A stretch of 64,000 nucleotides of DNA, taken from positions 372,001-436,000 of the forward strand of contig JBAMDO010000578.1 in NCBI GenBank assembly GCA_037074765.1, written 5' to 3'. The position numbers and the translations under genes are program-made. The notes beneath the pieces are model-generated. The model saw only the letters and a program-made list of their open reading frames with translations, did no database searches and was not told the DNA's origin. Shown here piece by piece: positions 37,401 to 51,300 of the stretch (its first letter is position 1; every line of letters starts with the position of its first letter). The stretch comes from Mansonella perstans. Lineage: Eukaryota > Nematoda > Chromadorea > Rhabditida > Onchocercidae.

Positions 37401-39444
37401 CTCAAGTTTTTTAAAAATGTTTATTATTTTTAAAAAATTGTCTTTCTGGTCATTATTCTCTTCGATTGTACATTTCGGTGTTGTATATGTCTATATTATG
37501 TTGAAGATTTTGAGTGGATTGAAATTTCGAGTTTTCTACCATTTGTGAAATTTTTGTAAATCCATAAATTTTGCAGGAATTATCATCGTCACCGATTGTT
37601 CGTAAAACCTATGGATTTTGATGGGAACGCTAACGAAACTATGAAATGTCCTAAAGGTATTTTTTAATGCGCTTTGAAGTTTTAAAATTTTGAGCGGTTT
37701 GGAAATATTAGTTCTCTGCAAAAGTTCCAGTTGGCTACATAAAATATTAGATGAAGCAGTTTATTGCAGATATAGTAGAGGTCGTGGAACGATTTGTGGA
37801 TTTTGCAACTGAGGAAGAGGATACTGCGCAATCATCATCATTAAAGAAAACTGATATTGAATTGAAGGACGATGACGATTTGCAGATTGTTGATGTTATT
37901 CGACCACCGGAAATGCGTTGTACACGAATCTTAAAGCATGCTTTCTTGTGATTTACTGTATTATTTAGAGATCTCTTGTCTTACTTTCAAATTATTTTTT
38001 ATTTTCAAGATTTTATCAGCAGTTTTCCTTGATTAGTTACATTTGTTTTTTTTTTTTTACTTGAGCGGTACATTTTTTTTTTCCTTGAACAATTACATTC
38101 GGCAATTTATCTTGAACAGTTACATTTGTTTTTATTCATGATTGATGTTTCGGATTTCACTTCCGAATACTTCTGCTTTTTCTAGCTACTAACATCCAAT
38201 TTAATGAATGAATTAATAGTTTGACAGCTTGCATGAGTTCTTTTCCGGAGAGAATTTAGGTGTTTGGCTGTCTTAATATTAGAAGATACATTTATCTGAA
38301 TGAATGAGCTGTCTTAGAAATCTTAAATAACTTTTATAGTATTATTTTTTTATGCTCTAGGCAACTGGAACGGGAGGAAATGCTTGCACGGGGGAACTGC
38401 GTACGATTGGAGCATACATTACGAATGCAGTTTGAAAAAGAGTTAAATGGAAGTTGGTTTTTTATAGAAACTTGAATTTTTATCAGGAAATTTTTGAGAT
38501 GAATAGCCAATTCGTCTTTCAGTGGGACTGAAAGATTTTGTTTTTAGCTGTTCGTAATATTTCAGATTTGGCGCGTTATCGAATTAATCGGCTTCCGTCG
38601 TCTGCAGTTTCCGGTCGTCCTCGACGTTCTCCAGCGTGGTCTTACAAAGAAAAATGGCAGGCTTTGTTTGGTATCATTTTAAATTTAATAAACAAGTCGG
38701 ATTCCAAAAATTATATTTTCTTCTCCAACAAGCATTTGCAATTTATAAATCTTTTAAATTTCTAAATAATAATGCCCAGTCTCTTTAATATTGCCTATTG
38801 TAAAAAATATTTTTTTACACCCTCTTTCCATTTATAAGATATTCTAATACGCAAAATCAAGTTTGAAATATTTTATTAGCATTTCAACGATATGGAAAGG
38901 ATTTTGTTGCTGTCTCGAAAGTGCTGGAAACTAAAACTACGGATATGGTTAAAGCTTTTTATTATGAAATGCGAGAACAAATTGATGATGTGAGTTTTGA
39001 CCAATCATTCTCTTGCAATTTTATTATTGTTATCGTCATGTTGTAATCATACACCCAAAATTATAGTTAAATCGCACCTTTCTACCGACTGTTTTGAAGC
39101 AGAATTTTTAGCTACACTGCCTGAATTTCAAGATTTTAAGGTTGTTTTTTCAACATATAAAGGAGAAGCCGCTAGATAACACTAGATCTAATGAAAGAGA
39201 CAATGAAAAAATGAGTCGAAAAATTGCTATGAAGCAGCGCTGCGGCTCTGCGATGTTTTAGTTATTCTTGGTTGTTGCTGTCGTAATAATATTATTGATA
39301 TTGATTTTTAGTTGGAATTTTGAATGCCCTGTGTTTCAGATGATCAGCAAAACTAGTGATTATTATCGAAAGTTAGCTGAAACTTATGATTTTGAACAAA
39401 TGGTCGAAGTTGATACATCAAAGGAAGTTATTGATATCGAATAG
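34492..39444 (+). CDS. spr-1: ELM2-SANT-zinc finger-SANT corepressor, CoREST type
   Basis: Probable nuclear scaffold linking histone deacetylase and LSD1-type demethylase to chromatin. Eleven exons: 34492-34572, 35530-36006, 36382-36543, 36849-36961, 37253-37378, 37577-37656, 37770-37947, 38361-38452, 38548-38670, 38880-38989, 39340-39444; 1647 nt, up to 548 residues. Order of parts: acidic N-terminus; ELM2 (LEIREGVDYQCPVQDW, ETCVWRPTNALKAAEINDYL); SANT1 (WSDEDITIFKQALQTHGKHF, IINFYYDNKKKL); a C-x2-C-x14-C-x2-C finger (CYNC...CNAC) followed by FIHFRNYHRHR; a coiled coil (LEREEMLARGNCVRLEHTLR); SANT2 (FQRYGKDFVAVSKVLETKTT, MVKAFYYEMREQ). Two SANT domains with a coiled coil between them favour CoREST over MTA or EGL-27, whose GATA-like finger it nevertheless recalls. 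In exon 2, codons 35743-35797 look intron-like; splicing 35705-35797 (93 nt, weak donor gtgatg) would also keep frame. The donor at 37948 (tt|gtgatt) is also weak. Confidence 0.88.
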
Positions 39445-39714
39445 AAATTGTACATTTTTTCGCTAGAATTAGTAATTAATTAATTTCTGGTGTTCTTAAT
39501 TTATAAACTCTCAATATATCAAAAGCCTTATTCAGTAATGAATGGCTTAGATTGTTGAAGTGGATTAGTTTTGATCATCCAGACTTTTGTAGTTTTGCTC
39601 TAATTTAGAAATAATTTTTTTTGCTAAAATATTAGGATTCTCATTTGATCAGGATATATGCTACTTAAATTTCGTATAAAAATTCTAATGTTATTGATTT
39701 CCAATTTTTTCGAA

Positions 39715-39886
39715 GTTTTCGTGAAATATCTGCTAAACCATTCCTGGACTGCAGTTTATATGAAATCAGGTTGTTGAAAAAGTTGAAAAAAATTAGGTTG
39801 TTGAAAAAAAAAAAGTTTCCGTAAAATATCTGCTAAACCATTCTTGGACTGCAGCTTATATGAAATCGGGTTGTTGAAAAAGTTGT
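39715..39886 (+). repeat. Imperfect tandem duplication, ~99 bp period
   Basis: The block aaatatctgctaaaccattc through gaaatc(a/g)ggttgttgaaaaa occurs twice with four to five substitutions. The spacer aattaggttgttgaaaaaaa is itself a partial copy of the repeat end. Confidence 0.9.
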
Positions 39887-40988
39887 GAAGTCAAATATGC
39901 TTGTTGTTGTTTTTTAATGATCGTGTTAAATAAAAGAAATCATGTTAAATTTATCATCTTAAGAAGAAGAATATGATAATTTTAATGGAACATTTCGTCT
40001 TAACTGTTGATCGTTCTGATTAAACAAAACATGGTGACGATATAGGTCTGTTAAATGTCGAAAGATCAGAATCGTTAAGCAAAAGCTACATCAATTTTTA
40101 TTACAATTAAATACCACTGTGGAATAACATATTCAAATTGAAATTAAATTTGAAGAAAAGAATTGCAAAATGTTATTGGGGATATGTTTCAGTACTGGAA
40201 TCAAATGTATTAGAATTAAATATTCAAAGTAGTTTGATTTACTGAGAAAGCGTCGAGAAGCTGGAGACGCATTGATCCATGGAAGGACATATTTTTAATG
40301 CAGTTGCATCAAAGCAATGCTTTAAAAATGTGGTGTATTATTCATTTGAAAATTTTTGGCCAAATTTTTGCAAGGAATGGAAATTAGTTTACAATAATCT
40401 TTGAATCTTTCGAAATTTGGACGTTTGAAAATTTGGGAAAGTAATGTTGACATTTGTCATTTCTTTTCATCGATTTAATCTCAATATCTTCCTAACTCTT
40501 TTATTTTGCTCATTTCATTAAATGATTTTTTGTTAATTGAATCATTTTGAAATTTCTGTGAAATGCAGAAAATTTATAGTTTTGTTAAGAATTAGTGAAG
40601 AAAAGCTGAGCAAGTGCCTCAACATATTCTTACTCAACTTGATCTTTTATTTCAGACATATCGGAACTTCTGAAGATAAGAAAGAGTGAGAAAAATAATT
40701 CTATCAAATTTAAGCAAAATTTCACAAATTTCCTATTGGTTAAATGAAAAGATATCATTTAATGATTACTTTCTTTAATCGATAATGGAACTTATCGATA
40801 TCAGAACTGAAAGTAAAGCCAGAAGACGGAGAGTGCAAATAATAACACTGATTTCAAAAATCCAAATTTTCTAATACAAATATCGCTCATCCGTTTTCTG
40901 TACCTAAGCGGTAAATATTCAAATGGAATTCAAATGTGACAGAAGAAATCTAAATGTTTTTCATAAACTCTGATGGATAAGTTATTCA

Positions 40989-41048
40989 ATAATTAACTTT
41001 TTGTTAATAAGTAATCAACTTTTTGTTAATAAATAGTCAACTTTTATT
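40989..41048 (+). repeat. Short tandem repeat, ~22 bp unit
   Basis: Three degenerate units of the form taatcaactttttgttaata. Confidence 0.8.
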
Positions 41049-41375
41049 AGATAATTGCTATTACATTCAATTAGATCAGCACTAACTGTTATTGATTATC
41101 ATTTCTTAATTATCATTTGCAAAAATTGTTTCTTTTATTTCAACATTTCACTATCTATTTATACTAACAGTAAATGTGCATAGCTTTAGCTATCAGATTA
41201 ATATCAATGACAAGAGTAATTGCTTTTTCTTGCAGGCGTAAATGTCACTCTCCTTCACAAATCTTGGTTGGAAGCTTTGATATATTGTTCACATAAGTAA
41301 TAGTATGTGCCAAAAATATTTTTTTTGGAAATTTTGCTTTTTTTGATTGAAAGTATTTTTTGTCTCTTCTCCTTT

Positions 41376-41398
41376 CTCTCTCTCTCTCTCTCTCTCTC
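41376..41398. repeat. CT dinucleotide microsatellite
   Basis: A (CT)n run; the RERERE open frame across it on the minus strand is an artefact. Confidence 0.9.
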
Positions 41399-41737
41399 CT
41401 TTTTCTTAAATTGTTTATTGAGATAATTTTGAAATTGATCCCATCCATTTATTTACATAGTATTTGGAGTGGAATGAATAGTGTCACATAGTATTTAAAG
41501 TGCAATGAATAAGATCATACTACTATGGAAAATTTCCTAGTATTAAAGTACAAGGGCCAAAATCTTTTAAATAAGATGCAATGAAGAATTCGGAAATCAA
41601 TAAGTTGTTGCTAGAAACCTAAAACTAAGCTTTCAATAAGTGTTATTTGGAAGAGCGAAAATAGACTCGTTATTAAAACTTAAACTATGGTTAAAATTAA
41701 AGACATTTGTTAGAATGCTTATTTTTTTTGCTTGTTC

Positions 41738-41860
41738 TCATCGACAATGGTACTCGTAAACATTAACATCTTCGCAGCCGTATGGATATTCATAGAAATA
41801 ATGTAATACCTCACATTTGCTGCTATTTTGTTCTTGTTCAGTTGATTCACTTGACCCGGC
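41738..41860 (-). CDS. Terminal exon of a small Cys-containing protein, partial
   Basis: On the minus strand, after an acceptor (tatagacag), a frame of 40 codons runs to TGA at 41740-41738. It starts AGSSESTEQEQNSSKC, continues through HYFYEYPYGCEDVNVYEY and ends HCR. The composition (Glu, Tyr and three Cys, few Lys/Asn/Ile/Phe) is unlike translated intergenic DNA here, so I think it is a real 3' exon. I do not recognise the family. The upstream exon(s), expected at higher coordinates, were not resolved. A GGSSKT-GGSSKT frame at about 42190-42250 is a candidate, but its phase does not match. Confidence 0.4.
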   Translation of the reverse strand, partial: AGSSESTEQEQNSSKCEVLHYFYEYPYGCEDVNVYEYHCR

Positions 41861-43129
41861 CTGTCTATAAAATAGCTGTTAACTTTTAGTACAAAAGCTT
41901 TTAGAATTTTTAGCTTATTACCTTATCCTTATTGCCTTTTTTAAAGAAAGAGAAAAGCACTGAATGTAAGATTTGTCGAAATTCTCAACCTTTTTTTTAT
42001 TTGGAAATCAATATTGCAGTTTTGAGTTTAATTCTTGATGAATCATATTGTTACGGTGGTGCAGTGATATTGCATAATGGCAATTCAATATCCAATATTC
42101 TGTAATCTCAAAATAATTTTGCCTTTTTTAAAACTCATCTAAAGCGTTAAATTAAACAATTCTTGATATTTTAAAAATATAGTGATATTAGTGGTTTTGC
42201 TGCTTCCTCCTGTTTTGCTACTTCCTCCTGTTATTGCTGTATTGTTGTCCAACCTGAAAAATCAATCCAACTAGACCTGATTTTGTTCATTTCAAAGTAA
42301 TTTCATCTTTTTTAAAATTCGTCCAAAAACGCTAAACAAGAAATAATTAGGAATGTTAAATCAAAATAAATCACTGCTTTAACTCATCAAACTTTTTAAA
42401 ACAATAACTGTGGAAAAATACTATTTCATTTATTCATACACTCTCTTCCGTTTTACAATGCCACTTACTAATTTTAATATTGAAATGAAATATTAACATT
42501 CTAAATCTCACTTCTTATCACTTCAACTTTCTATTTAGTCTCTTTGCTCTTTTTTATTGATCATATCAGCACATATGTTATTATTTAGATTTACGCTGCT
42601 AACATCTGGCAGCTAAGTCACAATCTGTTCGTCGATTTTAGAGTATCATTGTCACTGATTCTAATGGTTGGATAATTATCGGTTTTGAAAAATGATTAAA
42701 TGCCGTTTTATGCATTAAAATTATATTGAGGCTATCCACATGCTATCCAGTGCTATCCACATTATTATCATTTCTTCATATATTCCTTTCATTGCCATTA
42801 TCACCAACATAAATAATGTCTATTTACGATCTAGCAGATATAGCGAAAATCGGCATTTCATAGGTTTATAAGCGTCGTATCAGTTAATCTCATTAATAAT
42901 TAATAGTATTTTTATATTTCGCTATCGTTGCAATCCAGTATTTCGTTATGAGATCTGCAAACAAAAATTGTTGTATTGATCATTTATTCTAGGCTATCTC
43001 ATTTATCAGTCTTATTCCATATTTTCTTTTTCATTCCAAATATTGTTCGAGTATCCGTATTAACTGCTTTCCGTTCGAAATTTTCGGAATTAAATTTGTA
43101 TCATTTCAACTTTCTTTTGTTATTCAGGA
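41861..43129. other. Intergenic or upstream exons of the small Cys protein
   Basis: Contains a 19-20 bp duplication (tgctgcttcctcctgtttt and tgctacttcctcctgttat, 42199-42238). The right end is the 5' flank of the Ly6 gene, where gttattcag at 43120-43128 lies next to the ATG and could be a trans-splice or 5'UTR acceptor. Confidence 0.4.
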
Positions 43130-44292
43130 ATGTTATTAACATTATGGTTACCTTTATTCTCTGCAGCATCTTCACCACCATTTCAGTGTTATTCATGTGG
43201 TGTATTTTTGAGTGCTCCAACAGCAAACTGTAGGGGTGAACCTAAAAAAATAAACTGTACTGGTAGTGCAATCCGGAATGGTTGTATTTCAGTCACTGCA
43301 CTAAACAGGGTTTGCTTCTATTATATCCTCATTAGGGTACATTTTCATATTTCACCGGAACAGTAGTACTTCTCAAATTTTAAATGTGCCGGTATTAACC
43401 TGATAGCATCATAATAGTGTTGTACTCACATCTTAAATTTTGTGCTAGAAAAGAAAAGCCTCACTTTTTGAGCTATCGATTGAATGATATATTTCGATGG
43501 TTTTCCAGATCGGGATGATAAATTTTCCTATTAACAATTAAATAGCTAAATTTATTCCCAATAATTTGAAGGGTCCGTAAAAGAAGAAGGACAGATTTGA
43601 AAGAATTTATTGCAATTTCCTTTGCTATTTATTAAATACATTTCTGTCGTCTTGTATTTGATTAAGGTGATTATTCAAAAGTTTTTTGGAAAAATTTAAA
43701 TTGATCATCAGTAGCTCGTAACTATATTTTTGTAATTTAAGTATTTTATGTTACGACCAGCTAAAAGATAGACTACCTGTTAAGCGATCATTTTTTTCCC
43801 AAACAAAAATTTGGAAAGAATAATTCATAATTTTTTCATTTCTATTGTTGTACAATATTTTTTGTAAATTTTATTATTTCAGAAATAAAAAAATATTTAA
43901 AATTTTCAGGATGGTTCATATTATGTTGAAAAGCGATGTGCAAATTCCGAGGAGAGAAAGCTGCTCAAAGATGGCGAATGTGTGGATTTAAATGTTTGGA
44001 AGTAAATTATTTTAATTCTTGATAGTATATTCTGTATGAAAAGTTGCTAATTTGCTGATAAACAATATAAATCAGAGATTAATGAATATGGAATATAACG
44101 ATGCAACAATTAATGTTTCCATTTAATTTCATTTTACTTTAATTTTATAGATTGAAAGAAATGAAGAAATGCTACTGTGCAGAACAATTATGCAATGGTG
44201 ATTCAGCAGTTATAGCCACCATTCATTTATCCATTTTAAATTCATTCATAGCATTTCTTATCATTTATTTGTTTAATAAAGCAATGACATAG
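43130..44292 (+). CDS. Ly6/uPAR-domain surface protein, likely GPI-anchored
   Basis: Three exons: 43130-43309, 43910-44001, 44151-44292; 414 nt, 137 residues, frame kept. The start MLLTLWLPLFSAASS is a signal peptide. The body has a three-finger cysteine pattern: CYSC near the mature N-terminus, NC, INC, GCIS, KRC, ECVDL, and the closing CYCAEQLCN, which fits the Ly6 C-x-C...C-N ending. The last 28 residues (from about AVIATIHLS, through FIAFLIIYLF) are hydrophobic and fit a GPI-attachment signal. In nematodes such proteins sit on the surface of neurons and muscle and often modulate ion channels or receptors, but the partner of this one is unknown. The acceptor gttattcag two bases before the ATG suggests spliced-leader addition or a 5'UTR intron. 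Confidence 0.9.
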
Positions 44293-47200
44293 TTACGTTT
44301 GTTAACTTGCATTTTCATTGGCCAGCAAAGAAATGAGTAGGTTAAGACTACCAGTAGATGGTAACAGGTAGATTAAGACTATTGATAAATAGTTTCTAGT
44401 GTTCAGATGTATTTTTTCATAAAATTTCATTCATGCTCAGTTTGATTGTTTATAGTTTCCATGCACTCGTATTACATCACAATTAGTAATCACATCAAAA
44501 ATGATTTGTAGCGGTGAATAATTTACTGATTAATGGATATTCGATGAACTGTACCCACTAGATCAAAAATTATTGGCTTCTATTCTTGTGTCCACTAATG
44601 ACCAAAATTTGGAGCCTTTCACACATTAGTACATCCAGTTCTACAAGCACATTAATGAATGATCTGTTGATATTTGCTTAAATTGATCAAAAAAATATGA
44701 TAATGTTTTGTATTTTGCACTTTAACCCTACATAGCCTATATTCAATGAGAAATGATTTAATTAATCGAGAGAGCCATCACTTAACACATTCATGCAGCA
44801 CAAAGTTTCAAATTATTGATTAGATCTCATTTCAGTTAAATTATTCGTTAATTTATTTCAGTATTTCCGAAAGAAAAAAGAATCGTATTGAAATTTATTA
44901 CGAATCGAGATCTTTAATCGATGCTTTCAAATGAATTATAAAAGTTAAAGAAATTTAACAATGAAATTTTTAGGAAAGTTTTTTTCTTTTCTTCCTCCTC
45001 CTCGTTCGCTTTTGCAAAACTTCCTTTGCAAAACTTCCAAACAGCGAAAGTATAAAGTTTTTTTAAAAGTTATTATTTCATACTCCGATCGATAAAAAAA
45101 AGACTTTGTTAGTGATTTATATGGCACTTTGTTCTTAATATCATCATTTTGTTACAATCTGCCACTAGATATCAACGAGAAATTGAAATGGAAAGAAGTG
45201 CTTAAACGAACCACACTATAAAATGGTATTTTCCAACGCACAATTCCTCTTGATTACTGATCTGGTAAAGATTAGTCTCAACTTTAAGACATTCGACAGT
45301 GACAACTTCTAAAGCCTGGCATTTATCACAACAATTAACCAAGGAACTTATATCATATTATTAGAAATGATGATATTTTATATTTCCATCTTGACTGAGA
45401 TATCATAAAGTCTTACTGCTTGCATGGTGTCGATTGCATATAACCATATTTTTTAGATCCTTTTTGTATAAGAGGATAAAAAAACCATTGGAGGAAGGAA
45501 TAGAATTATGACAAATAGAGAATACTGTCGAATTAATTTATCAAATTTCATGATGAACAATTTTGTCAATTGTTTCCGATCAATTACTGCTTATCACTTT
45601 CTTCGAGATTTGAAGTTGTGAAATCAATCAATCATGAATTCATAAAAATAGTTTACCTTTTCAGTATTACAAAATTTGTTTAATAGTTTATTTGCTGATC
45701 ATATTTTGATAGGAAAAAACATATTTCAAAGAAAAAATCAATCTAATTAGTTATCTTCATATATTTATTTTAATCATATCCATCATATAAATATTTGATT
45801 AATATATGATTAATATTTTGAATAATAATTGAATCGATTATCATATCCACCATTGTTACGCCTTACTGCAATAAACGGATGGTTGTGCTATATGTACTAA
45901 TACATTAATGTGTTACTTTTTGTTATCAATAAGAATGATGTGCTGTTGAAAAATGAATGCATCAGTGGTCATTATAATAAAAAAGCGTTCGTGAGGATGA
46001 ATAGAAGCACAAGATATCATAACTGAAATGGTCATTACATTACAACAGTTATTAATTAATTCTTTTTGTTTCAACAGAAGACAATGATGTCGTTTAGAAA
46101 TGATAATATATTATTTATTCAGCAGCGCAATAATTTAGGTATTTTAACTCTGTTAACATAAATACATTTCAATTAAACTATGATACGACTTCTGCCCCAT
46201 TAATGTTTTATTCCTGAGGAACTTCGAGGAAACATTCTGCTTTATCGCTACAAAAAAGATCGTGCAATATATTTTTTATGATGATCAAAAAATTGATAAA
46301 GTGAGATTTTAATTTACCAATCCATTTGTTTGCTTACCTACAACTAAAGCTTTAACTTGAAATGACCATTTGAAGAGGAAAAGAGTGGAAAATATTGGTA
46401 AGAGAAACAAGTTACTAATGAAATGGTTGTCATAGAAATGAAAAGAAGACAGGTAGATTGGAAATTAAAGTCTAAAAGTGACAAACTTTTACACAATAGA
46501 AATTGCTATTTTTACTAGGATTTGCTTTCAGGAAGAAACTTTTCGCAATAGAGAGTATAATTAGCTACAACTAAAAGAATAGCAACATATACTATGCAAT
46601 GGTTCATAAATAAAATGATTTTGCAAACAAAATAAATTTAAAAAAAACTCCCCAGAAGATTTTTCAGCAAACCTTTCAATCAATTTTTCTTATACGAATT
46701 TCTTTTTTCCGCAAACAACCTTTAGGAAGCAAAAGAATTTTCATTAAATTGAATTTCCAGGAAATGCTTAGCTTGCAGCTGATTAGCATTAAAAATTCCA
46801 CAACAAATTGAATAAATTTTATCCATATATTCAAATAATATTTCATTTCGTAGTCCGAATGAATATCTGAGTGAAAAACATGAAACAGCAATTTAAAATT
46901 TGTGAATTTCTTAACTAAACTTTAAAAATCCCAGCAAAGATTTCAGTAAAATTCCAACAAATTTTTTTCTGATTTTGATAAGCCTTTTGATGAAATCATG
47001 AAAGCTCATATCTGTGAAAAAAAAATGTACTCATATCCAGATTGAAAAACCTACCTACAAAAGTCTTTTTGAATTTCGGATTTTTTGATCCACAACTTTC
47101 GAAATTTAAATCAAGATATCCTAATCAACCTTCACAACATGTTTTGAAATCATAAAGATAACGATCACAATTTCGTTAGAATTACTTTACTCGTTAAAGA

Positions 47201-48382
47201 TATTATTATATCTAATTTTTACTATTACATTTACATTTACTACTACCTTTAATGAGTAAAAGAATTCTAACAAAAGGCTTTAAAATTCAGCTATCTTATA
47301 AGAATATAACCGGACATTAGAGTATAAGCAATAAGCATTGCTCTGCAGCAAAGCTTTTATGGTTTTTTCAAATTTCCCAATCACCGATTTCTTTTTTAAT
47401 GCATTTAAATTTAGATCTTTTTCGCTAGTTAAACGCCAAAATCCAACTTTAATAAATAGAAGAAAACACTGTAATTTGCAGAGTTTAGTCCATTCCCAAT
47501 TGGACACAAAAATATGCGATAGAATCTTTCGACCAGCATTTTGCTGGTTAAATTTCAACAGCACTTAATAAGCCACCAGATGTGCTGATATTATGCTGCA
47601 TGAAACGATGCACATCCTTTAATGATTACAAAAAAAAAACCCCAATAAAGCTGCAAAATAAAGATCAAAAAAAAAGTAATTTTGACGAAAAATTTGAATT
47701 CATTTTAAAAATGCAATTTTACTGGGAAAAACGAATAATATCAAATTTCTGCTCTTTACTTATTATTTAAAGCCTAAAAGTGATATGCCTCTAATAATCG
47801 AATTATCCAAAGCTATAAACTTCTAGACGTAAATTAAATATTATTCGTTTTCCTTAGCTCACAAAAAATATTTCACAGTGCAAATCACACAGACGATCAG
47901 TACGAAGAAATTAAATTATGAAAATGTCCGCATTTTATATATTATATACATGAAAATTATTTTGATAGAGTTGCTCTTAATCCCAAACATAACAAGAGAT
48001 CACTGGGAATGAAATATTTAACAGTGAAATATAAAAAAAAAAGCTAAACTGGACATGGAAATGTTCTTTAAGGAAGAAATCATAGCGAAGATTTCTGAAT
48101 ATCACAGATACAAAGTATTTCAAAGAACACTAGAAAAACTTAGTAGCTGGAAGAAGATAGACATTTCGCAGTAGAATTTAGCCTTTCGATGGAAACTTTG
48201 TAAGCAAAAAACAATTCTCCTAAATACTTCTGCAGGACCAAATTTTGCAACCGTAAACTGAGTATAAGACACTTTTTAAAAAAAACACGGAAATTCTTTG
48301 AAGGAAAAAAGAAATCTGAAATTAAATCTGAACAAATTAGAATTTCGTCGAAAAGTAAAGCTAGAAAGTGAAATCAAAAAGA
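44293..48382. other. Intergenic, nothing recognised
   Basis: About 4 kb of AT-rich sequence between the 3' ends of the Ly6 gene and the calpain gene. No phase-consistent exon chain, RNA gene or clear repeat was seen. The longest open frames are Lys/Asn/Phe/Ile-rich and lack splice support. Confidence 0.5.
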
Positions 48383-51300
48383 TCACCCGATCCTACGAGG
48401 TTTATGCAGTGAATTCATACAAGAATCTTCAATAATCGGTACGTGCTCCGCAGATCCAGGCAGAGACAAATCACTAGGAATAAGTGATAACCAATCATGC
48501 AAATCGCTTGACCATTCAAGACGCTGTTTTAAACTATGCTGAATGCTATACATTTGTGTCGTTTCAAAATGTGTGAGCAGCATTAAAATCTAAAAAATTT
48601 TCTCACTTTCTACTATTCTATATCATTATAAGAAAAAACACTTCAAACTTACGCTTAAATAAAATTTGTAAATTCAGGAAGAACATATGGATTACCAAAA
48701 ATGTACCTGACGGTGCATTGGTGGTATTACGTCTAATGAAATAAGACTTGCACGTGTTGAAAGTACATTAACTGATTGCGAGCAGTCACAATAAACCTAA
48801 ACGAATTCCATTTAAAATAGCTGAGTAATATTTATAAATCGTAAGGGAATTTAAATTTTGGAACAACATTTAAAATGAAAATTTAGAATTATACTTTCAG
48901 CAAAATTTAAGTGTTACATGGAGAAAGCGCCGCTGATGATGATTTTCGACCATCAATATATGCCCACCGAAATCCTTTGACACATAACGAATAACTGCAC
49001 CATCTACGCACTAAAGGCTATTCAATTAAAAGACCACACATACAGCACTATATAAATGAACTATTTACAGCAAAAAAAACGAACAAAAAGTCGCTGCAAT
49101 CAGTAAACTATAGACATAAATTTACTTTACACTGTTAAGTTAGGATAATGACAAACAGCAAAAATTCGCATAAATATTTATCTGTATGTCAAAAAAAAAT
49201 TTTTTACCAAACTTCGTTACTAATTTATAAAACTGGAAAACAAATCAGCACATTCAAAGTTAAGCTAAATAAACAAAAACCAAAAAAGTACTTTTCAAAG
49301 GTAATGCATTAGATAACTCACCGGCGCTTTCTGGCCCTCTTTCAAACACATTTCAATCATTGAATGTGCAATAATTGATGGTGAAAAACAGTAAGCTTCC
49401 ATCATTACCATTTTTGTACTGAAAAGATGTTCTTGAAGAATTCTGTTCTTTTGAATATAGTATTTGATATGGCATTTAAAAAATACGTATTATCTGGTTA
49501 CGGTTCATTTCTGATTTTATTCTGATCTTTTTTATAACTCAAGAATCTGGATCACTTTTTGTGCTTACTGTATTTTTTAATTTTTTTTGATCCAATATTT
49601 TCCAGCAACGCTAAGCTAGGATCTCGACTGGGCTTTATGAAAATTTCATCTGAATTTTTAAAAAATTTACCTATGAACAGCAACAACAGTTTCAACTGAA
49701 GCTGGATATGACATGCTATTGAAGGACACAACAAGTATAGTATACAAGGCTGGACCACTTATAAAAACATCCTTGGTACTCGCAAATGCTATGCTGCGGC
49801 GCAAAGATCTGCAAAATAAATATAAAGAAGTTTATTGAAATAACAAACCTTTCTAAAATTGGAAAAGCTTAAAACTACATGACTCCTCATTACATGATGG
49901 CACCATGCAGCGTTCAGTACTTGTATAGTGTAACCGTGTAGCAGTTTCCATTGAGATATAATAAATGATAAGTTGTCTAACATTATAATGTTCTGTAAAA
50001 ATCATATGAATAAACTTTCCATAGTTTTTCATATCAAAATAAAGTTAAAGGGAAAATTCTAGAAATTTACCTTACGATAAGTTCACCTATTCGCGTTTTA
50101 GAAGGGTCACTTTTATGAAGCAACACCATTATATCATTATCACATCGATCACGAGATCCTTTCTGATAAACAGTAATTGCCAATTCCGTAGGTTCTTCGA
50201 TTTGAAGTTGAAAACCTCTAAAATGTTTAGCAACATGCAATTAAAAATACTTGGATCCGAAAGACAAAAGCGTAGCTCTCATATATTTTTGGAAATAGAA
50301 ACTCCAAAAAAGTAAAACTGATTTGAACGATGAATCCAGAAATGCAGCCAAGATCAAGAGAAATTCTATGACAAAGTTACCTACAAAATGTTTTTTTTAC
50401 CCCAGAACTGGGGTATCGAACAATCAACCCGAAGTTCTTTCCAACCTTGTGCTGATCGTACCTTCGCCACTTCGACCTAAAATGGTTTTTTACTTCATAG
50501 GTAAATATAATGCAGTACTGAAATATACTGATTTACTTTCACAGTAATCATTACAGAACGATGTCAATGAGTACAACAGATACTGACAGAAATGATCTAA
50601 AGACCAAGAGAAGTCTTAAAGAGATAAAATATTCAAATCCTAGCGTTTGCAACTCAAAAATTTTCTTCAAAACTCACAGAATCAAATCGCTTCATGAAAT
50701 CTACAAAAGGCATCCAAAATGTTCCTGCTTCCGGACCATCTGGTAACAGTATTCGTCGACTTGATTCATCCCAACCTGGCCATGTATCACACCACGGTCC
50801 ATTCCAGGTAAACGAACCCCATGGATTTCGTAAGCGAACAATTCTAAAATATATGCGAATTTATACTTTACGAAATCTTGACAGCCACTTGTGCACTCAA
50901 AACTTTAGATTCTTGGAAAGACAAAATGGACAACAGGCCTTTGATTATTATATTCCTTGACATCAAGCAAAGAGTATGCATGCCGTATTTGTAAGCCTAC
51001 ACGTCTAAACTCGGCTTCATCTACATAACGTTTTCCGCTACCACAACTGCAACCCATAATGAAGCCTGCTTCCCTAAAAATGATAGCTCTGTCAATGTTT
51101 TGGAAAAGGCATGACTTCTAAATAAATATTTGGGAAATAAAAAGGTTAGCAAAACTTAATTATGAAAAATATTCACTAATAATTTAAATGTGCGATATCG
51201 GAATCTAACATTAATGCTTCAGTGGGAACAAGAATTAACACATCAAGATTACTACTCGTCCACTATCGCAGCTTGATAACATAATATTTTGAAAGCAACA

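Larger units (their letters stand above)
39445..41737. other. Intergenic with a tandem duplication
   Basis: Contains a ~73 bp imperfect duplication (39715-39788 and 39814-39886), short ~22 bp repeats at 40989-41048, and a CT run at 41376-41398. No gene seen. Confidence 0.5.

Noticed and set aside
41245..41448. Minus-strand frame with RERERERE
   Set aside because: Translation of a CT microsatellite; no splice or family support.
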